Source: Salinicola corii (GTDB lineage Bacteria; Pseudomonadota; Gammaproteobacteria; Pseudomonadales; Halomonadaceae). From it: a DNA stretch of 63,224 nucleotides. The notes under the pieces are model-generated. The model searched no databases. It had not been told where the DNA came from and worked only from the letters and a program-made list of their open reading frames with translations. The stretch covers positions 1 through 63,224 of the forward strand of contig NZ_VTPX01000018.1 in the NCBI RefSeq assembly GCF_008298015.1. The letters are read 5' to 3'. A program made the translations under genes and the position numbers. Positions 53,670 through 63,137 of this stretch are shown in pieces. Positions within the stretch are counted from its first letter, which is position 1. The number at the start of each line of letters is the position of its first letter.

Positions 53670-54638
53670 ATGGCTTCACACGACCACGCGCATCATGACC
53701 ACGCGGAGGATGGTCATTCTCATGACCACTCGCACGATCATGCGCCAACCGTGACGGCTGACAGCGTCAAACGGATTAGGCTGGCAATGATTCTGACGGC
53801 CGGATTCATGCTGGTAGAGGTAGTGGGCGGCTTGATCTCAGGATCGTTGGCCTTGCTGGCCGATGCCGGTCACATGTTCAGCGACAGTTTTTCGCTCGGC
53901 CTCGCGCTGGTCGCCTTTTACATGGGCGACAAGGCGCCGGACAAGTTGCGCACTTTTGGCTATCAGCGTTTCCAGGTCCTTGCCGCCTTCGTTAACGGGC
54001 TGACGCTGCTGGCCATTGCAGTATGGATCTTCATCGCTGCGATTCAGCGCTTCACCCAACCGGTCGATGTACTGGCGGGACCGATGATGGTAGTGGCGAT
54101 ATTGGGTCTGCTGGTCAATCTGGTGGCCTTCAAGATTCTTCACGGTGGTGACCGGGAAAATCTCAACCTGCGCGGTGCCTTGCTGCATGTGATCGGCGAC
54201 CTGTTGGGGTCGGTGGCGGCGATTGTGGCCTCCGTGGTGATCATGCTCACCGGCTGGACACCGATCGATCCGCTGCTTTCGATGCTGGCCGCAGCATTGA
54301 TTCTGCGCGCCGCCTGGAAGATCCTGGGCCGTTCCGCGCACACACTGCTTGAGGGTACCCCCGAAGGGGTCGATATAGGCCAGATTCGGCAGGCGCTGCT
54401 CGACGTCGAGGGCGTCAAGAGCCTGCACGATATTCACGTCTGGGGCCTGACACCCCAGGACCCGTTGCTCAGCGCGCACCTGGTGATCGAGTCTCCTGCC
54501 TTTCACGACGGGGTCATCGAGCGGGCTTACGCCATGCTGCAGTCCCGCTTCGGGATCCAGCACGCAACATTGCAGGTCGAGACGCGAGACTGCCTGACCG
54601 GTGGCGAGTGCAACCAAGGGATGATCGTACATTCGTGA
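53670..54638 (+). CDS. cation diffusion facilitator zinc exporter (ZitB/CzcD type)
   Basis: A 322-residue six-helix antiporter. The N-terminus is unusually rich in His (HDHAHHDHAEDGHSHDHSHDH spans about 4-24), likely a zinc-sensing arm. Transport site motifs: LLADAGHMFSDS near 63-74 and HVIGDLLGS near 175. The cytosolic C-terminal domain has HDIHVWGLTPQ. It should export Zn2+ or similar ions from the cytosol in exchange for protons. Confidence 0.92.
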   Translation: MASHDHAHHDHAEDGHSHDHSHDHAPTVTADSVKRIRLAMILTAGFMLVEVVGGLISGSLALLADAGHMFSDSFSLGLALVAFYMGDKAPDKLRTFGYQRFQVLAAFVNGLTLLAIAVWIFIAAIQRFTQPVDVLAGPMMVVAILGLLVNLVAFKILHGGDRENLNLRGALLHVIGDLLGSVAAIVASVVIMLTGWTPIDPLLSMLAAALILRAAWKILGRSAHTLLEGTPEGVDIGQIRQALLDVEGVKSLHDIHVWGLTPQDPLLSAHLVIESPAFHDGVIERAYAMLQSRFGIQHATLQVETRDCLTGGECNQGMIVHS

Positions 54639-54847
54639 ACCAGGCGCATGTGATGTCGCTTCACGATGAACCTTGCTCACGGTGACGACGGGAAAGTTTC
54701 ATTGGCCGTGACCGCCCGGGGCAGGCAGAATCTCCATCATACTGTCGTCAATCCATCGCCGGTCGTCGTTTCCGGGACACCAAGGCTCGAGAGCGAGACC
54801 TCGACCAGCGTGCGATCACGCTGGTCCGCATCGAAGAGAGCAATGTC

Positions 54848-55684
54848 ATGAGCACGCAGCCTCCGCTGGGATTCAGTTTCGAATTCTTCCCCCCCAACAC
54901 CGACGCGGGGCGCGAAAAGCTCGGCGGTGTCCGCGATGCGCTGGCCGCCCGCAAGCCGCGGTTCTTCTCCGTGACCTACGGCGCCGGTGGCTCCACTCAG
55001 GCACGCACGTTCGACACCGTCAGGACGGTCCGTCGCAGCGGAGTCACCACGGCGCCGCACCTCTCCTGCGTCGGTAGCGACAAATCGGCGCTGCGCGATC
55101 TGCTGCACGCCTACCGTGAAGATGGCGTCGATAGCCTGGTGGCCCTGCGCGGTGATTTGCCATCGGGCATGGGTGGGGCCGGGGAGCTGCGTTATGCCAA
55201 CGAACTGGTCGAGTTCATTCGCGACGAGACTGGCGATCATTTCGAGATCGCGGTGGCCGCCTATCCCGAAGCGCACCCGCAGGCGCCGAGCTTCGAGCGG
55301 GACCTGGAAAACTTCGCCCGCAAGGCCAGGGCGGGAGCGAACATCGCCATCACCCAGTATTTCTTCACGGCCGAAGCCTACTTCCACTTCGTCGAGCGCG
55401 TTCGGGCCATGGGTATCGACACCCCGATCGTGCCCGGCATCATGCCGATCACCAACTACACCAAGCTGGCGCGCTTTTCCGACGCCTGCGGGGCCGATAT
55501 CCCGCGCTGGATCCGCAAGCAGCTCGAAGCCTACGGAGACGATAGCGACAGCATCCAGGCATTCGGCACCGAGGTCGTCTCGAATCTGTGCCGGCGTCTG
55601 CTGGATGGCGGTGCGCCCGGGCTTCATTTCTATACGCTCAACCAGTCCGCGCCCACGCTTCGGGTGCTCGACAACCTGAACTGA
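54848..55684 (+). CDS. metF: 5,10-methylenetetrahydrofolate reductase
   Basis: A 278-residue FAD-dependent TIM barrel. Signatures: GFSFEFFPPNTDAG at the N-terminus, SVTYGAGGSTQARTFDT near 40-56, LVALRGDLPSGMG near 98-110, VAAYPEAHPQAP and ITQYFFTAEAYFHFV. It makes 5-methyl-tetrahydrofolate for methionine synthesis. The 209-bp upstream region shows no SAH riboswitch I can recognise. It is 17 kb from metK. Confidence 0.95.
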   Translation: MSTQPPLGFSFEFFPPNTDAGREKLGGVRDALAARKPRFFSVTYGAGGSTQARTFDTVRTVRRSGVTTAPHLSCVGSDKSALRDLLHAYREDGVDSLVALRGDLPSGMGGAGELRYANELVEFIRDETGDHFEIAVAAYPEAHPQAPSFERDLENFARKARAGANIAITQYFFTAEAYFHFVERVRAMGIDTPIVPGIMPITNYTKLARFSDACGADIPRWIRKQLEAYGDDSDSIQAFGTEVVSNLCRRLLDGGAPGLHFYTLNQSAPTLRVLDNLN

Positions 55685-55813
55685 GCCCCGGCCGCAAGCT
55701 GGCACTATCCTCGGATCAGTGGATTCGCGTCGTTCGACGACGTTGTCTACGTTGAAGAGTGCATTATCGGCCGGCATCCGGCTGAAAGATTCACTCACGG
55801 AGAGGAGAGCGCC

Positions 55814-56347
55814 ATGCAACGCAACGGATTGATCGGTCTGACCGCGGGGGTTGCGCTGGCCCTGTCGGGATGGGCGCAGGCGGACACCACGGTGGAGATG
55901 CACTCGGTTTCCGCGGACGGTGTCGGCGATAGCGTCGGCAAGGTGGTCGCCAAGGACACCGAGTACGGTCTGCTGCTGACGCCCGACCTGTCGGGCCTGA
56001 ACGCCGGGCTCCACGGTTTCCACCTGCACGCCAATGCCAGTTGCGAGACCAGCGAGACCGATGGCGAGGTCACGCCTGGCGGCGCCGCCGGTGGCCACTT
56101 CGACCCTGACGATACCGGCACACACCAGGGACCCTACAGCGACGAGGGCCATCTCGGGGACCTGCCGGCACTCACGGTCGGGGATGACGGCAAAGCGACG
56201 ACGCCAGTACTGGCGCCACGTCTCACCGAAGCCGATCTCGGCGGTCACTCGCTGATGATTCACGAGGGTGGCGACAACTACAGCGACGAGCCCAAGTTGG
56301 GTGGCGGCGGGAGCCGCGTTGCCTGTGGCGTCGTCGATGAGAGCTAG
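55814..56347 (+). CDS. sodC: periplasmic Cu/Zn superoxide dismutase
   Basis: A 177-residue secreted enzyme with a signal peptide ([23 protein letters not shown]). Metal ligands are seen in [11 protein letters not shown] near 58-68, [15 protein letters not shown] near 93-107 and the electrostatic-loop GDLPAL, and the C-terminal GSRVACGV holds the disulfide Cys and the catalytic Arg. It removes superoxide outside the inner membrane. GAGAGGAG precedes the start. Confidence 0.94.
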   Translation: MQRNGLIGLTAGVALALSGWAQADTTVEMHSVSADGVGDSVGKVVAKDTEYGLLLTPDLSGLNAGLHGFHLHANASCETSETDGEVTPGGAAGGHFDPDDTGTHQGPYSDEGHLGDLPALTVGDDGKATTPVLAPRLTEADLGGHSLMIHEGGDNYSDEPKLGGGGSRVACGVVDES

Positions 56348-56372
56348 CGTGCCCTGAATGGCGCGCCTTTTC

Positions 56373-56403
56373 ACGGCTCCCCCACAGAGGGAGCCGTCCT
56401 GTT
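56373..56403 (+). terminator. terminator after sodC
   Basis: A 9-bp stem ACGGCTCCC/GGGAGCCGT (56373-56381 with 56389-56397) is followed by CCTGTTT. Confidence 0.75.
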
Positions 56404-56512
56404 TCGTTGCGGAGGCACTCCGCCCTGCAACGGTCATTCTTAAGCTATTGTTTTCTGGTCGGCGCGCGCGCCATAATCTGTTTATTTATCCAGTTATGGG
56501 GCGCCTGGGCCA

Positions 56513-57184
56513 ATGGCCAATTTTCGAACGCATCTCGGCGTGGCGGGTGTCGGCGGAGCCGCCGTCGCTCAGGCCGGATGGCAGGCGGGGCAGTGGAGCG
56601 GATGGCAGTCGCTGGTGGTGGCGATACTGGTGGCGTTCGGCGGTATTCTCCCGGATATCGATGCCGATCAGTCCCAGGCCATCCGCCTGATCTTCAATCT
56701 CCTGGCCGTGGTCGCGGTGGTACTGGCGGTGCTGGTCCTGCAGCATCGAGTCACGCCGGCCTACCTGCTTGCCGCCTGCGGCGGTGTCTATCTCGGCGTG
56801 CGCTACCTGGCCGGTGCGATTTTCGCGCGCTTCACGGTTCATCGTGGGTTGTGGCATTCGCTGCTGGCGGCGTCGATCAGCGGGCTGTCGACGGCAGCGA
56901 TCAGTTTCTCCCTGCTGGATCAGCCTGAACGACTGGCCTGGATCCACGGCTTGGCGATGACGCTGGGCTTCGTCATCCATTTGCTGCTGGACGAGCTGTA
57001 TAGCGTCGATCTCACTGGGGCGCGCTTCAAGCGTTCTTTCGGCACGGCCCTCAAGCTCTTCAGTTGGCAGTCACCGGGCAGTGCGCTGATGCTGGCGCTG
57101 ATATCGATGCACCTGTTGAGCTGGCTGCCATCCTTCTCGGTACTACGGCAGCTGGTGATGCAGGGGGTGGCGCTGTGGCATTGA
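56513..57184 (+). CDS. YdjM/DUF457-type membrane metal-dependent hydrolase
   Basis: A 223-residue protein with five or six helices. The family motifs are GGILPDIDADQS near 41-52 and HRGLWHSL near 111-118, and an HxxxDE-like stretch (IHLLLDELYSVD) near 158. Members resemble phospholipase-like or YdjM proteins that lack a defined substrate. It is monocistronic. Confidence 0.78.
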   Translation: MANFRTHLGVAGVGGAAVAQAGWQAGQWSGWQSLVVAILVAFGGILPDIDADQSQAIRLIFNLLAVVAVVLAVLVLQHRVTPAYLLAACGGVYLGVRYLAGAIFARFTVHRGLWHSLLAASISGLSTAAISFSLLDQPERLAWIHGLAMTLGFVIHLLLDELYSVDLTGARFKRSFGTALKLFSWQSPGSALMLALISMHLLSWLPSFSVLRQLVMQGVALWH

Positions 57185-57334
57185 GCCCACCTGCCCGCCA
57201 TGTCCCCCATCACCGCGTGACGACGAGATCGCGATACAACTGATGTTCGACGTCAGCGAAACGCTGCTCTAAACGCGCTCGCACGATCCCCTGTTCCAGC
57301 GCATTGTCGCCGATTGACGGGGCGGTCGGCGGAA

Positions 57335-57592
57335 TCAGTGCGGTTTGCGTGGGTCGAGAATCCGTACCGGGGTGATCTCATCGCTGGCCGGACGCTGACG
57401 TTCCCGGGGCTGGTTCACTCGGGTGGGAACCTCCTGGATCGTCTCATCCTCGATCGGCAACTGCTCGAAGAAATCGCAGCTCACGCAGTCCCGGTAGCGA
57501 ATCCCGTTCTGCTCCCAGGAGCGGATGCGGTCCATGGCCGAGCAGCGCGGGCAGATCGCGCCGGCAATGAAGCGTTTCGGTGTCTGGGTCAT
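57335..57592 (-). CDS. yheV: YheV-family putative metal-binding protein
   Basis: An 85-residue protein with a two-cysteine pair ICPRCSAMDRI near 14-24 and a second pair RDCVSCDFFEQLP near 34-46, probably a zinc ribbon. Length and the Arg/Pro-rich C-terminus fit the YheV (DUF2387) family. It lies 66 bp after prlC on the same strand, an arrangement seen in pseudomonads. Confidence 0.85.
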   Translation of the reverse strand: MTQTPKRFIAGAICPRCSAMDRIRSWEQNGIRYRDCVSCDFFEQLPIEDETIQEVPTRVNQPRERQRPASDEITPVRILDPRKPH

Positions 57593-57658
57593 GCGTTACC
57601 TCGAAATGGAGGAGAGGACGCTCGCAGGCGTCCTCTCGAGTCGCTGGATGGCCGCAGA

Positions 57659-59710
57659 TCAGGCGGCGTCTCGCGGTTCGATGCCGGCATGGCGTAGCAA
57701 CGGGTCTATGCTCGGCTCGCGACCACGGAAAGCCTTGAACAGTTCTGCGGCTTCCCGCGAGCCGCCCTGTTCGAGAATCGCCTCGCGGAAGCGGCGGCCG
57801 GTCTCGGGATCGAAGATGCCGGCTTCCTCGAAGGCACTATAAGCGTCCGCCGAGAGCACTTCGGCCCATTTGTAGCTGTAGTAACCGGCGGCATAGCCGC
57901 CAGCAAAGATGTGTGCGAATCCGTTCTGGAAGCGGTTGAAGTCGACGGCCGGCACCACCGACACCTTGGCTCTCACGTCGTCGAGCAGCGCCTGGACATC
58001 GGCGGCGCTGGGTTTGCGGCACTCGTGATGCAAGCGGAAATCGAACAGCGAGAATTCGAGCTGGCGCATCATCTGCATGGCCGACTGGAAATTGCGCGCC
58101 GCCTGCAGCTTGTTCAGCAGCTCATCCGGCAATTTCTCACCGGTATCGACGTGGCCGGCGATCAGGTCGAGACCCTCGCGCTCCCAGCAGAAGTTCTCCA
58201 TGAACTGGCTCGGTAGCTCCACGGCGTCCCAGGCGACGCCGCTGATCCCGGAAACATCGGCGACCGTCTGCCGCGTCAGCATGTGATGCAGGCCGTGGCC
58301 GAACTCGTGGAACAGTGTCAGCACTTCGTCGTGGGTCAGCAGCGCCGGCTTGCCCGCCACCGGCGGCGTGAAGTTACAGGTGAGATAGGCCACCGGCAGC
58401 TGCAGTTCGCCATTCTCGCGCTGGAGACGCGTGCGGCAGACATCCATCCAGGCGCCGCCACGCTTGCCCTCCCGGGCGTACAGGTCCAGATAGAAGCCGG
58501 CGATGGGGCGATCGCCATCGAGCACGTCGAAGTACTTTACGTCCGGGTGGTAGCGTGGCGCTTCCGGATTCTCCGCCATGCGGATGCCGTAGAGCTTGTT
58601 CGTGACGCGAAAGAGGCCCTCGATGGCACGCGGTGCGGGGAAATAGGGGCGCAACTGTTCTTGAGAAATATCGTAGCGGGCCTGGCGCAGTTTCTCGCTG
58701 GCGAAGCCGGTATCCCAGGGCTTCAGGGCGTCGAGCCCGAGGCTCTCCTTGGCGAAGGCTTCGAGCTCGTTGAATTCGCGCTGCGCCTGCGGGTGTGCGC
58801 GGTTGGCGAGGTCGTCGAGGAAGCCCAGCACCTGTTCGGGCGTTTCGGCCATCTTGGTGGCCAGCGAGTAGTCGGCGTAGGTGTCGAAACCGAGCAGGCG
58901 GGCCAACTCCTGACGCAGTGACAGGGTTTCCTCGATCACCGGCGCGTTATCGTTCTCGCCGGCCTTGGGACCCTGGTCGGAGGCGCGGGTGACGTAGGCG
59001 GTATAGACCTCCCGGCGCAGCTCGCGATCTTCGGCGAAGGTCATGACCGGCAGGAAGCTGGGCACGTCCAGGGTAATGCGGTAACCGGAAACGCCTTTGG
59101 CTTCGGCATTGGCCTTCAATGTCTCCAGGGCGCTCTCCGGCAGGCCGCCCAGGCGATCGGCGTCGGCGAGATCGAGGTGCCAGGATTGGGTCGCATCCAG
59201 CAACTGGTTGGAGAAGGTGTTGCCGAGTTCCGACAGGCGAGCCTGAATCTCGCCGTAGCGTTTCTTGGCATCGGCCGGGAGATCGACACCGGCGAGACGA
59301 AAGTTGCGCAGCGTGTTGTCGATCGCCTTGCGCTGCGCGGTATCGAGTGTCGCGAACTCGTCGCCCTGGCGCAGAGGCTCGAAGGCCTTGAAAAGCGCGG
59401 TGTGCTGGCCGACCCAGGTGCCGTACTCGGAAAGCATGGCCAGGCACTGCTGATAGGCGTCGCGCAGGGCGTCGCTGTTCATCGTCGAGTTGAGATGGGA
59501 CACCGGCGACCAGGCCTGGGAGAGGCGGTCGTCGAGCGTTTCCAGCGGCGCGGCGAGGGTCTGCCAGCTCACGTCCTGCTGCCGGGCCAGGGCCTCGGTG
59601 GCCTGACGGTTGTCGGCGATGATCTTCTCGATGGCCGGTACGACGTGTTCGGGACGGATCGCCTCGAACGGCGGCAGACTATGCTGCTCGAGCAGCGGGT
59701 TATTCGACAT
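57659..59710 (-). CDS. prlC: oligopeptidase A
   Basis: A 683-residue cytosolic zinc metallopeptidase of the M3 family that degrades short peptides and cleaved signal peptides. The zinc motif lies in LFHEFGHGLHHML (HEFGH), with further family blocks PVAYLTCNFTPP and ELPSQFMENFCWE. ATG 59710 (MSNNPLLEQH) has AGGTGA at the right distance; the frame extends 10 codons upstream without support. Confidence 0.95.
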   Translation of the reverse strand: MSNNPLLEQHSLPPFEAIRPEHVVPAIEKIIADNRQATEALARQQDVSWQTLAAPLETLDDRLSQAWSPVSHLNSTMNSDALRDAYQQCLAMLSEYGTWVGQHTALFKAFEPLRQGDEFATLDTAQRKAIDNTLRNFRLAGVDLPADAKKRYGEIQARLSELGNTFSNQLLDATQSWHLDLADADRLGGLPESALETLKANAEAKGVSGYRITLDVPSFLPVMTFAEDRELRREVYTAYVTRASDQGPKAGENDNAPVIEETLSLRQELARLLGFDTYADYSLATKMAETPEQVLGFLDDLANRAHPQAQREFNELEAFAKESLGLDALKPWDTGFASEKLRQARYDISQEQLRPYFPAPRAIEGLFRVTNKLYGIRMAENPEAPRYHPDVKYFDVLDGDRPIAGFYLDLYAREGKRGGAWMDVCRTRLQRENGELQLPVAYLTCNFTPPVAGKPALLTHDEVLTLFHEFGHGLHHMLTRQTVADVSGISGVAWDAVELPSQFMENFCWEREGLDLIAGHVDTGEKLPDELLNKLQAARNFQSAMQMMRQLEFSLFDFRLHHECRKPSAADVQALLDDVRAKVSVVPAVDFNRFQNGFAHIFAGGYAAGYYSYKWAEVLSADAYSAFEEAGIFDPETGRRFREAILEQGGSREAAELFKAFRGREPSIDPLLRHAGIEPRDAA

Positions 59711-59927
59711 GGTCACCTCGGACGACGGAATCAGTGCCATTCTATATGGGGGAAGCCAAAGCCGCTTTCAATCCGGGGGCTCCAGTTGGCAGCGCCCGTT
59801 ATGGGCGCTGGCCCGGGCGAGATTGGCGAGCCGCCCCGGTGCTGATAGGCTCTTCGCGTTTTCGCGTCGGTCCCGTCTGCCCGTTGCAGGCCGCCCGCGG
59901 CCGCAACCCGTTCGATAAAGGTCCCGA

Positions 59928-61271
59928 ATGATGAGTGAAACTCTGGAGCGCTGGCAGTCCCGCCGTGCCTTTATCCTGGCGGTCACCGGTGCCGCCGTGG
60001 GGCTGGGCAACATTTGGCGCTTTCCCTACATGACGGGGGAGAACGGCGGTTCGGCGTTCCTGCTGCTCTATATCCTCTTCGTACTGCTGCTGGGGCTGCC
60101 GATGATGATGGCCGAGATCATGATCGGCCGCGCCGGCCGGCGCAGCCCGATGCAGGCGCTGGCGTTCCTGGCCGACGAGGCCGATGTGAGTCGTCACTGG
60201 AAATGGCTGGGGCTTTTCGGCGCGATCACCGTCTTCTTCATCCTGTCGTTCTATTCGGTGGTCTCCGGCTGGTCGATCGAGTACCTGGTCAGTGCCGTGA
60301 ATGGCAACTTCGTCGGTCTCTCTCCCCCGCAGATCGGCGCGAGCTTCGATGCCTTCCTGGTCGATCCGCTGCGCATGACCTTCAACCATACGCTGTTCAT
60401 GCTGCTGACCATGTCGGTGGTGGCGGCTGGCATCGCCAACGGCATCGAGAAGCTCAACAACGTGATGATGCCGCTGCTGTACGCGATCCTGATCGTTCTC
60501 GGGGGCTATGCCGTGACCACGCCGGGTTTCGGGGCCGCCATGCACTGGCTGTTCACTCCGAACGTCGCCGCCATCACCTGGAGCGTCGTGCTCAATGCCA
60601 TGGGGCACGCCTTCTTTACCCTGGCGGTAGGCGCTTGCGCCCTGATGGCCTACGGTGCCTACATGCCCGAGGAGCAGAGTCTGCCCAAAGCCGTCTTTGC
60701 CGTGGCGCTGCTCGATATCACGGTGGCGCTGCTCTCCGGTATTGCCATCTTCTCCGTGGTCTTCACCCATGGTCTCGATCCCAGCGAGGGGCCGGGGCTG
60801 ATGTTCGTCACGCTGCCGATCGCCTTCAGCGAATTGCCGGGAGGGCAGGTCTGGCTGGGCGCCTTCTTTCTGCTCCTGCTGGTGGCGACCTGGACGTCGT
60901 CGATCAATCTCGCCGAGCCGATGGTGTCGATGCTGGTAGGTGCCGGGTGGCGACGCAGCCGGGCTGCTATCCTGATCGGGTCTCTGGTGTGGCTGGTGGG
61001 TCTGCTGTCGGTACTCTCGTTTTCCACCCTGGCAGACGTGCACTGGGTTGGCGAGATGAATTTCTTCACGCTGGTGTCGACCGTTCCGCCCGATATCTTC
61101 CTGCCGGTCGGTGGTCTGCTGACCGCCATCTTCGCAGTCTGGATGATGTCGAAGGAAGCGGCCACGGCGGCGCTGGGCGTCGGCATCGGTGGCTTCCGGC
61201 TGTGGCGATGGCTGGTGCGTTACGTGTCGATTCCGCTGACGGTCGTGGTGCTGGCGACCAGCCTCATGTAG
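59928..61271 (+). CDS. neurotransmitter:sodium symporter (NSS) family transporter
   Basis: A 447-residue, about 11-helix transporter in the LeuT/TnaT/MhsT family. TM1 has the unwound sodium/substrate site GAAVGLGNIWRFPYMTGENGG at 22-42. TM6 carries AMGHAFFTLAVGACALMAYG and TM8 ATWTSSINLAEP, which includes sodium-site Thr/Ser. It should import an amino acid or similar solute with sodium. A second ATG 3 bp downstream is an equal start candidate. Confidence 0.93.
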   Translation: MMSETLERWQSRRAFILAVTGAAVGLGNIWRFPYMTGENGGSAFLLLYILFVLLLGLPMMMAEIMIGRAGRRSPMQALAFLADEADVSRHWKWLGLFGAITVFFILSFYSVVSGWSIEYLVSAVNGNFVGLSPPQIGASFDAFLVDPLRMTFNHTLFMLLTMSVVAAGIANGIEKLNNVMMPLLYAILIVLGGYAVTTPGFGAAMHWLFTPNVAAITWSVVLNAMGHAFFTLAVGACALMAYGAYMPEEQSLPKAVFAVALLDITVALLSGIAIFSVVFTHGLDPSEGPGLMFVTLPIAFSELPGGQVWLGAFFLLLLVATWTSSINLAEPMVSMLVGAGWRRSRAAILIGSLVWLVGLLSVLSFSTLADVHWVGEMNFFTLVSTVPPDIFLPVGGLLTAIFAVWMMSKEAATAALGVGIGGFRLWRWLVRYVSIPLTVVVLATSLM

Positions 61272-61323
61272 GCCGTGCCTGGATGGTGAAGCGGATTCTG
61301 GATAGCGATAGGAGTGGGACTCA

Positions 61324-61857
61324 ATGGCAATTCGAACATTTCAGGGCGTGACGCCCAGCCTCGGTCAACGGGTATTCATCGACGATACCAGTGTCGTGCT
61401 GGGTGACGTGGCGCTGGGCGACGACTGCTCGGTGTGGCCGATGGCGGTCATCCGTGGCGATGTTCACCGCATTCGCATCGGCGCGCGTACCAGCGTGCAG
61501 GATGGTTGCGTGCTGCACTGTACCCATGCCAGTGACTACAACCCCGGCGGCCATCCCTTGGTGATCGGGGAGGATGTCACGATCGGCCATCAGGCCACGC
61601 TGCACGGCTGCCGGGTCGGGGATCGGGTTCTGATCGGAATGGGCGCGGTGGTGCTCGACGGGACCGTGATCGAAGACGAAGTGATCGTTGCTGCTGGCGC
61701 CATGGTGCCGCCCGGCAAGGTGCTGGCGAGCGGCCATGTCTACGCTGGCAACCCCGCCAAGCCGTTGCGCGAGCTCAAGGCCGCCGAACGGGCGTTTTTC
61801 AGTTATTCCGCGAAAAATTACGTCAAGCTGAAGGACCAGCATCTGAGCGGAGAGTGA
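61324..61857 (+). CDS. yrdA: gamma-carbonic-anhydrase-like hexapeptide protein (YrdA type)
   Basis: A 177-residue left-handed beta-helix trimer protein. The hexapeptide array carries the metal His residues in RGDVHRIRIGARTSVQD, VLHCTHASDY and IGHQATLHGCRVG. YrdA relatives bind zinc or iron and are often inactive as carbonic anhydrases in vitro. GGAGTG precedes the ATG by about 8 bp. Confidence 0.9.
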   Translation: MAIRTFQGVTPSLGQRVFIDDTSVVLGDVALGDDCSVWPMAVIRGDVHRIRIGARTSVQDGCVLHCTHASDYNPGGHPLVIGEDVTIGHQATLHGCRVGDRVLIGMGAVVLDGTVIEDEVIVAAGAMVPPGKVLASGHVYAGNPAKPLRELKAAERAFFSYSAKNYVKLKDQHLSGE

Positions 61858-61873
61858 CCCGGGGCGGAAGCGA

Positions 61874-62662
61874 TCAGGGCTCGAAGCGGTCGCTCAGCAA
61901 CTGCGAGCGTCTCTCCGCGCGTCGGGCCCTCGATTCGGCGCGTTGCATGTCCAGCAACCCCGTCTTGACGTAGTCGAGATGCTCGTGGGCCAGTATCCGA
62001 GCCTCCTCGGCTCTCCCTTCCTGAATCGCCTCGAGCAGCGCGCGGTGCTGCGCCATCAACCGTTGGCGGGCGTTGGGGCGCTCGAACAGATGCGCCAGAT
62101 TGCCGACGATGCTCTTCTCCAGCAGATGGAAAAGGCCACGAATGGTATGCAGCATCAGGACATTGTGCGCGGCCTCGGCAATGGCAAGATGAAAGGCGGC
62201 GTCGGCCTTGGCCTCGCGTAGCGGGTCCCCTTGCTGGACCGGGTCTCTGTAGCTCCTGTCCAGTGCCTCGAACCGCTGCTGCAGCATCTCTTTGTCGGCC
62301 GGTGTTGCCCGCATTGCCGCGTGATAGGCCGTGATTCCTTCCATCGCATCGCGAAATTCCAGCACGTCGAGATGGAACTCGTCGTGGCGCGACAGCATCT
62401 CCAGCATGGGATCGCCGTAGCTATCGACGAGGCGCTCGCTGACATAGGTGCCCCCGCCCTGACGGCTGGTCAGCAGTCCGCGAGTGGCCAGCTTCTGAAT
62501 GGCTTCGCGTAGCGAGGGGCGTGAAACTCCGAAGCGTTCGGCCAGTTGTCTCTCGGCCGGCAAGCGGTGGCCCGGTTTAAGGCTGCCCTCGAGGATCATC
62601 GTTTCGAGCCGCTCGGTGATAACGTCGGCCAGACGGGGCTGCCTGACGGAAGGGTAGGTCAC
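61874..62662 (-). CDS. GntR/FadR-family transcriptional regulator
   Basis: A 262-residue repressor: a winged helix at about 10-75 (GHRLPAERQLAERFGVSRPS), then a helical FCD domain with metal-site residues in EFRDAMEG, AFHLAIAEAAHN and HRALLEAI. The GTG start at 62662 is favoured because AGGAG lies about 9 bp upstream and homology begins there; the open frame extends further. It resembles LldR/PdhR-group regulators of carboxylate use. Target genes are not adjacent. Confidence 0.88.
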   Translation of the reverse strand: MTYPSVRQPRLADVITERLETMILEGSLKPGHRLPAERQLAERFGVSRPSLREAIQKLATRGLLTSRQGGGTYVSERLVDSYGDPMLEMLSRHDEFHLDVLEFRDAMEGITAYHAAMRATPADKEMLQQRFEALDRSYRDPVQQGDPLREAKADAAFHLAIAEAAHNVLMLHTIRGLFHLLEKSIVGNLAHLFERPNARQRLMAQHRALLEAIQEGRAEEARILAHEHLDYVKTGLLDMQRAESRARRAERRSQLLSDRFEP

Positions 62663-62692
62663 GTGACGATGCTCCTGATGACGATTCCAATA

Positions 62693-62707
62693 ATTGGTTT
62701 TACCAAT
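62693..62707. promoter_or_regulatory. FadR/LldR-type operator at the gntR promoter
   Basis: ATTGGT-TTT-ACCAAT is an inverted repeat that matches the TTGGTnnnACCAA form bound by this regulator group. It is 31 bp upstream of the GTG, suggesting autoregulation. Confidence 0.7.
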
Positions 62708-62871
62708 GTTCTGGCAGCTTTCAAAGACTTGCCAGTCGTGATGGTGAACGTCAGAAGTTGGCATCTGGCAAAAGCATAAGACGCCCGACGGCAATCGGCT
62801 TCCGTCGCCATTGATCTGTATCGAGCCACCGCAGATGTTCATCATCGATTCAGTTTTTTCGATTCAAGGGC

Positions 62872-62900
62872 TTGCCAAGTCCGGTTCGGGTCCGTAAAGT
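62872..62900 (+). promoter_or_regulatory. candidate rRNA promoter 1
   Basis: TTGCCA (62872-62877), 17-bp spacer, TAAAGT (62895-62900), followed by ACGC. An A/T block (CAGTTTTTTCGATT) lies upstream as a possible UP element. Confidence 0.6.
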
Positions 62901-62980
62901 ACGCATCCGCTGCCGCCGAGACAGGTTCTCGACGGGAGTGAAGAAGGAAGCCAAGCGTTTGATTCGATTGAAATAATCGG

Positions 62981-63009
62981 TTGACGCCAGGCAGGGAGGC
63001 AGGCAGAAT
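62981..63009 (+). promoter_or_regulatory. candidate rRNA promoter 2
   Basis: TTGACG (62981-62986), 17-bp spacer, CAGAAT (63004-63009), GC-rich discriminator GCTCCCGC. An AT-rich stretch precedes it. Confidence 0.55.
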
Positions 63010-63081
63010 GCTCCCGCTTCTTCGACAGGATCGGCGCCGACGGCAGCATGCGACGCCAAGCGGGATTCGACAAAAAAGACG

Positions 63082-63109
63082 TTGACATCCTCGCCCGGAT
63101 CCTTAAAAT
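63082..63109 (+). promoter_or_regulatory. rRNA promoter 3, the strongest match
   Basis: TTGACA (63082-63087), 16-bp spacer, TAAAAT (63104-63109), then ACGCCACTCC. The 16-bp spacer and GC-rich start resemble E. coli rrn P1. GACAAAAAAGA just upstream may be an UP element. Confidence 0.75.
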
Positions 63110-63137
63110 ACGCCACTCCTTACGGCGGCCAAGAAAG

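Noticed and set aside
54639-54847. SAH riboswitch before metF
   Set aside because: The conserved SAH aptamer core is not visible.
57185-57334. Short minus-strand reading frame (about 40 codons ending DLVVTR) between yheV and the DUF457 gene
   Set aside because: The composition looks coding-like, but it has no usable start codon or ribosome site and no recognised family.
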